A DNA stretch of 64,000 nt from Sialis fuliginosa (Eukaryota > Arthropoda > Insecta > Megaloptera > Sialidae). Each line of letters starts with the position of its first letter. Within the stretch, counting starts at the first letter, position 1. A model generated the notes under the pieces. It worked only from the letters and a program-made list of their open reading frames with translations. It did not search any database and had not been told where the DNA came from. The stretch lies in assembly GCA_961205875.1 (NCBI GenBank), contig OY540813.1, positions 13,735,001 to 13,799,000 of the forward strand. The letters run 5' to 3'. Shown here piece after piece: positions 61,156-64,000 of the stretch. Both the position numbers and the translations under genes were made by a program.

Positions 61156-63158
61156 TACGTATATAAAATGAATAATTGAGTGTAAATTTTAACATAATTA
61201 AGCGGGTTTATATCACGAACTCTGTATGGCTTTTGACAAGCTATGGAAGCAGAACAAATTCATTATAAAGTTATCAATTTTAAACAATTACATTTCGATT
61301 GTCATAAACATTGATTTGCTCTATTTATGATTTACGATTTGAGTTTCTAATTTTAATTTTGTTCGTTCTTATTTGCTAGAAAAAATAATTAAAAATGCAT
61401 TATCTTTGCATTAATCAATTTATTTTTCTGTGTGTTATTTATTATTTACGGTTGGTTTTTATGTACAGTGGATTGACTGACGCTAAATTAAAAATAATAG
61501 AGTTGAAAAATAAGGTTATCGATTTATGAGTAATGTCTCACTTTCAATTAAAAAAATATATACAGATTTTTGTTTGAAATTTTTATCTTATATGTCGTGT
61601 AAAATAATTGAAATTATACAGTAAAGTAATTTGCATCTTTTAAATTCGTTTAAAATTATATCATCTTCGATTTAAAATTGAAATATATTCGTTTTATCTC
61701 ATGCAAGTATACTTTTGTGTATGAATATAGCCGCAGTTAATTATTAAATATGTATAATAATCTTTTTGGTTACACCGAAGATGTGTATTATGAGAAATAT
61801 AAATAACTTTTACATCCTGCTGAGAATTGTTGCATTCCAACTGGATATAGGTATGTTGTCTGCAGGGCCAGTTCGATAAATTTTGTTCATGTACATATGT
61901 TATGTATATATGTATGTACAATTTTATGTGATCCTCATTCTTTTTGATATGTTTTAATTGTATATAGGGAAATTTTATTTTAAATATAACTCGTAAATAG
62001 TAAATAATATATCTACCTTCATTTTTTTTTGTCATTGATTTTGGTCATAAACACTAAAATTAATTCTTACAAATTATTACTCAAATAGGTAGGTACTAAT
62101 ATAAAACTTTTGTTTTATAAAGTTGTGAAAAGATTCAAAGAATCATATTTTACTCCATTTCTTGTTTCTGACTAAACTTGAGGACGAAATTAAAAAAATG
62201 TATTTGTATGTATCTGAAATAATATCGATTTCCCTAAAATTCCTAAAAATTCTACACCCTGTATATTGATGTACATAAAAGGGGTACCAAACAAGACATT
62301 TATAAATAAAATGTTAACGAATTTTAATAAATGCTTTTTCTAATTTGAATTTAATGACAAAATTATATTCTGTACAATAATAAATATTTATGATGTCTGA
62401 AAATTTTGAAGGAGTTAAAAAAGTATGTAAGCATTATGCAGTAGAACATTGCATAGGTACTACCACCGGCTCTGATTGTTCATATGTACTCGTACTTACT
62501 ACGTACATACAGTATGTACATGTGATATAAATATGTGTATGTGTTCCGGTTATAGAACGCGGATGTCGAAAAAGTACAAACCGTTTTATCAAAAGTATTA
62601 TCAACTAGTTGCTTACACATAAAAGTTTTGAATGTCACAAACGTGATTACAGAATTAAAAATATCTATTTTTTGTTTTGTTTTCTATTATTAGTTAGTAC
62701 ATAATATAATGATAATGGAAATACTTACATTTTTATCATTTAATGTTGATGGAAGGTTTATTATTATTATTATTTAATAAATACAATGATCAATATTTAC
62801 GTTTAATATACGTATAATTAGTTTGCTTTTAAGTATTTTCCGAATAATAATATTCGACAGATCAGCTGTGAGGAATTGTTTTATTTTTATTTTCAAAATA
62901 CATTTCTAGTAAGCATAATTTGGGTAGATTAACATTCAATATTCGTTAACATAATCTTATACCAATTTCCTTGCTATTTTCTATAACATTTCTTACCTAA
63001 TAATAAGCATTCATGAGTCCTGGTTCTCATAAGTGTCTCCTGCCGCGATCACCCCAGGTCAGTTTTTCTTGTCACCATGTCTTGGTGACAGATTTATATT
63101 GTTTTATTTACTGTATATATTTTTATGAATGTCTAAAGGGGCGAGAGGAAAGATAGCG
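61156..63158. other. AT-rich intergenic DNA
   Basis: No credible gene. TACAGGGTGTAG-type sequence at about 62255-62270 (as its complement) may be a remnant transposon end, without a partner. GTCACCATGTCTTGGTGAC near 63074 is a 7-bp stem hairpin of unknown meaning. Confidence 0.35.
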
Positions 63159-63880
63159 TTTAAAAAAATATATATACCTATGTATATATTTTTTATTAAT
63201 TATTTTAATAATATAATGTAATATCAAATATTTGAATACTTACAAAGAGAATAAAAAAAAATAATTCAAAATGCAAAAATCATCGTTCCACAATTAGATA
63301 GGGCGCAAAATTTTCTTCTTTCCGATGTTATGGGCTCTCTTTACGAAAATATTTTTTTTATTTACTTTAGTCAGTATTAAAAATTAAGACAATTGTGATC
63401 GTTTTTTTCAATGTCGAAAAATTTGGTACCTACTCTATTTTATAATTTACGTTATTTGAGATTTAAAAGTTGTGGATATAATGAATAGCTATGTTGACGT
63501 AAAATGTTTCGTTTATGTTTAAAAAAATATATATACCTATGTATATATTTTTTATTAATTATTTTAATAATATAATGTAATATCAAATATTTGAATACTT
63601 ACAAAGAGAATAAAAAAAAAAATAATTCAAAATGCAAAAATTATCGTTCCACAATTAGATAGGGCGCAAAATTTTCTTCTTTCCGATGTTATGGGCTCTC
63701 TTTACGAAAATATTTTTTTTATTTACTTAAGTCAGTATTAAAAATTAAGACAACTGTGATCGTTTTTTTCAATGTCGAAAAATTTGGTACCTACTCTATT
63801 TTATAATTTATGTTATTTGAGATTTAACAGTTGTGGATATAATGAATAGCTATGTTGACGTAAAACGTTTCGTTTATGTT
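63159..63880. repeat. Tandem duplication, 2 x about 359 bp
   Basis: Two adjacent copies (first from GTTTAAAAAAATATATATACC at about 63159, second from about 63516) nearly identical to GTTTCGTTTATGTT. Shared landmarks are TAGGGCGCAAAATTTTC, ATGTTATGGGCTCTC and GTTGTGGATATAATGAATAG. Only scattered substitutions and a homopolymer length change separate them, so the duplication is recent or homogenised. Non-coding. Confidence 0.93.
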
Positions 63881-64000
63881 GAAGCAGTTTAATAAAAAAT
63901 AGTATAGTACACATTTTATTTCTTCAAAACAAATATAAACATGTGTAAATATAAATACAACGCCAGACAGTTATTTCGACACTGATGTGGTTTTTTTTTT

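Noticed and set aside
61694..62035. 113-codon minus-strand ORF rich in Tyr, Ile, His
   Set aside because: The composition follows AT-rich TATA/CATA repeats. No start context, domain or conservation clue.

Overview
This is a strikingly AT-rich stretch of an animal nuclear genome, almost certainly an insect. The reasons are spliced genes with GT-AG introns, an arrow (LRP5/6) gene, a long NPAT gene, and a dense load of short non-autonomous DNA transposons plus an insect-type retroposon tail. I cannot fix the order from sequence alone. There are no operons, ribosome binding sites or CRISPR arrays, and no rRNA or tRNA was recognised.

Layout. 28-4175 (+): the 3' two thirds of arrow/LRP5/6, the Wnt co-receptor (the 5' part lies outside the window). 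6381-13090 (+): a complete RhoGAP-domain gene of eight coding exons plus a possible 12-nt microexon. 13.1-23.9 kb: intergenic DNA packed with MITEs. 23947-33543 (-): a complete seven-exon gene for NPAT (Drosophila mxc), the histone-locus-body scaffold, 1,990 codons by my splice model. 33.5-64 kb: gene-poor. It holds one small single-exon candidate gene for a 67-residue peptide with regularly spaced cysteines (47244-47447, +), two possible isolated first exons, and a nested collection of transposon-derived inverted repeats.

The three large genes serve different processes (Wnt reception, Rho-family GTPase control, histone gene expression) and show no obvious functional linkage. The repeats are the most informative part of the rest. 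Several hAT-type elements have 8-bp target-site duplications (TSDs), exact in two cases. There are also piggyBac-type (TTAA), PIF/Harbinger-type (TTA/TAA) and TA-flanked elements, several nested inside one another. No ORF looks like a transposase or reverse transcriptase, so all appear non-autonomous or dead.

The two most unusual signals are a hammerhead-ribozyme-like core inside a near-perfect palindrome at 60.7-60.9 kb (with a decayed relative at 52.8 kb), and the cysteine-periodic peptide at 47.2 kb. Exon borders were placed by hand from reading frame and splice consensus and have not been checked against transcripts.
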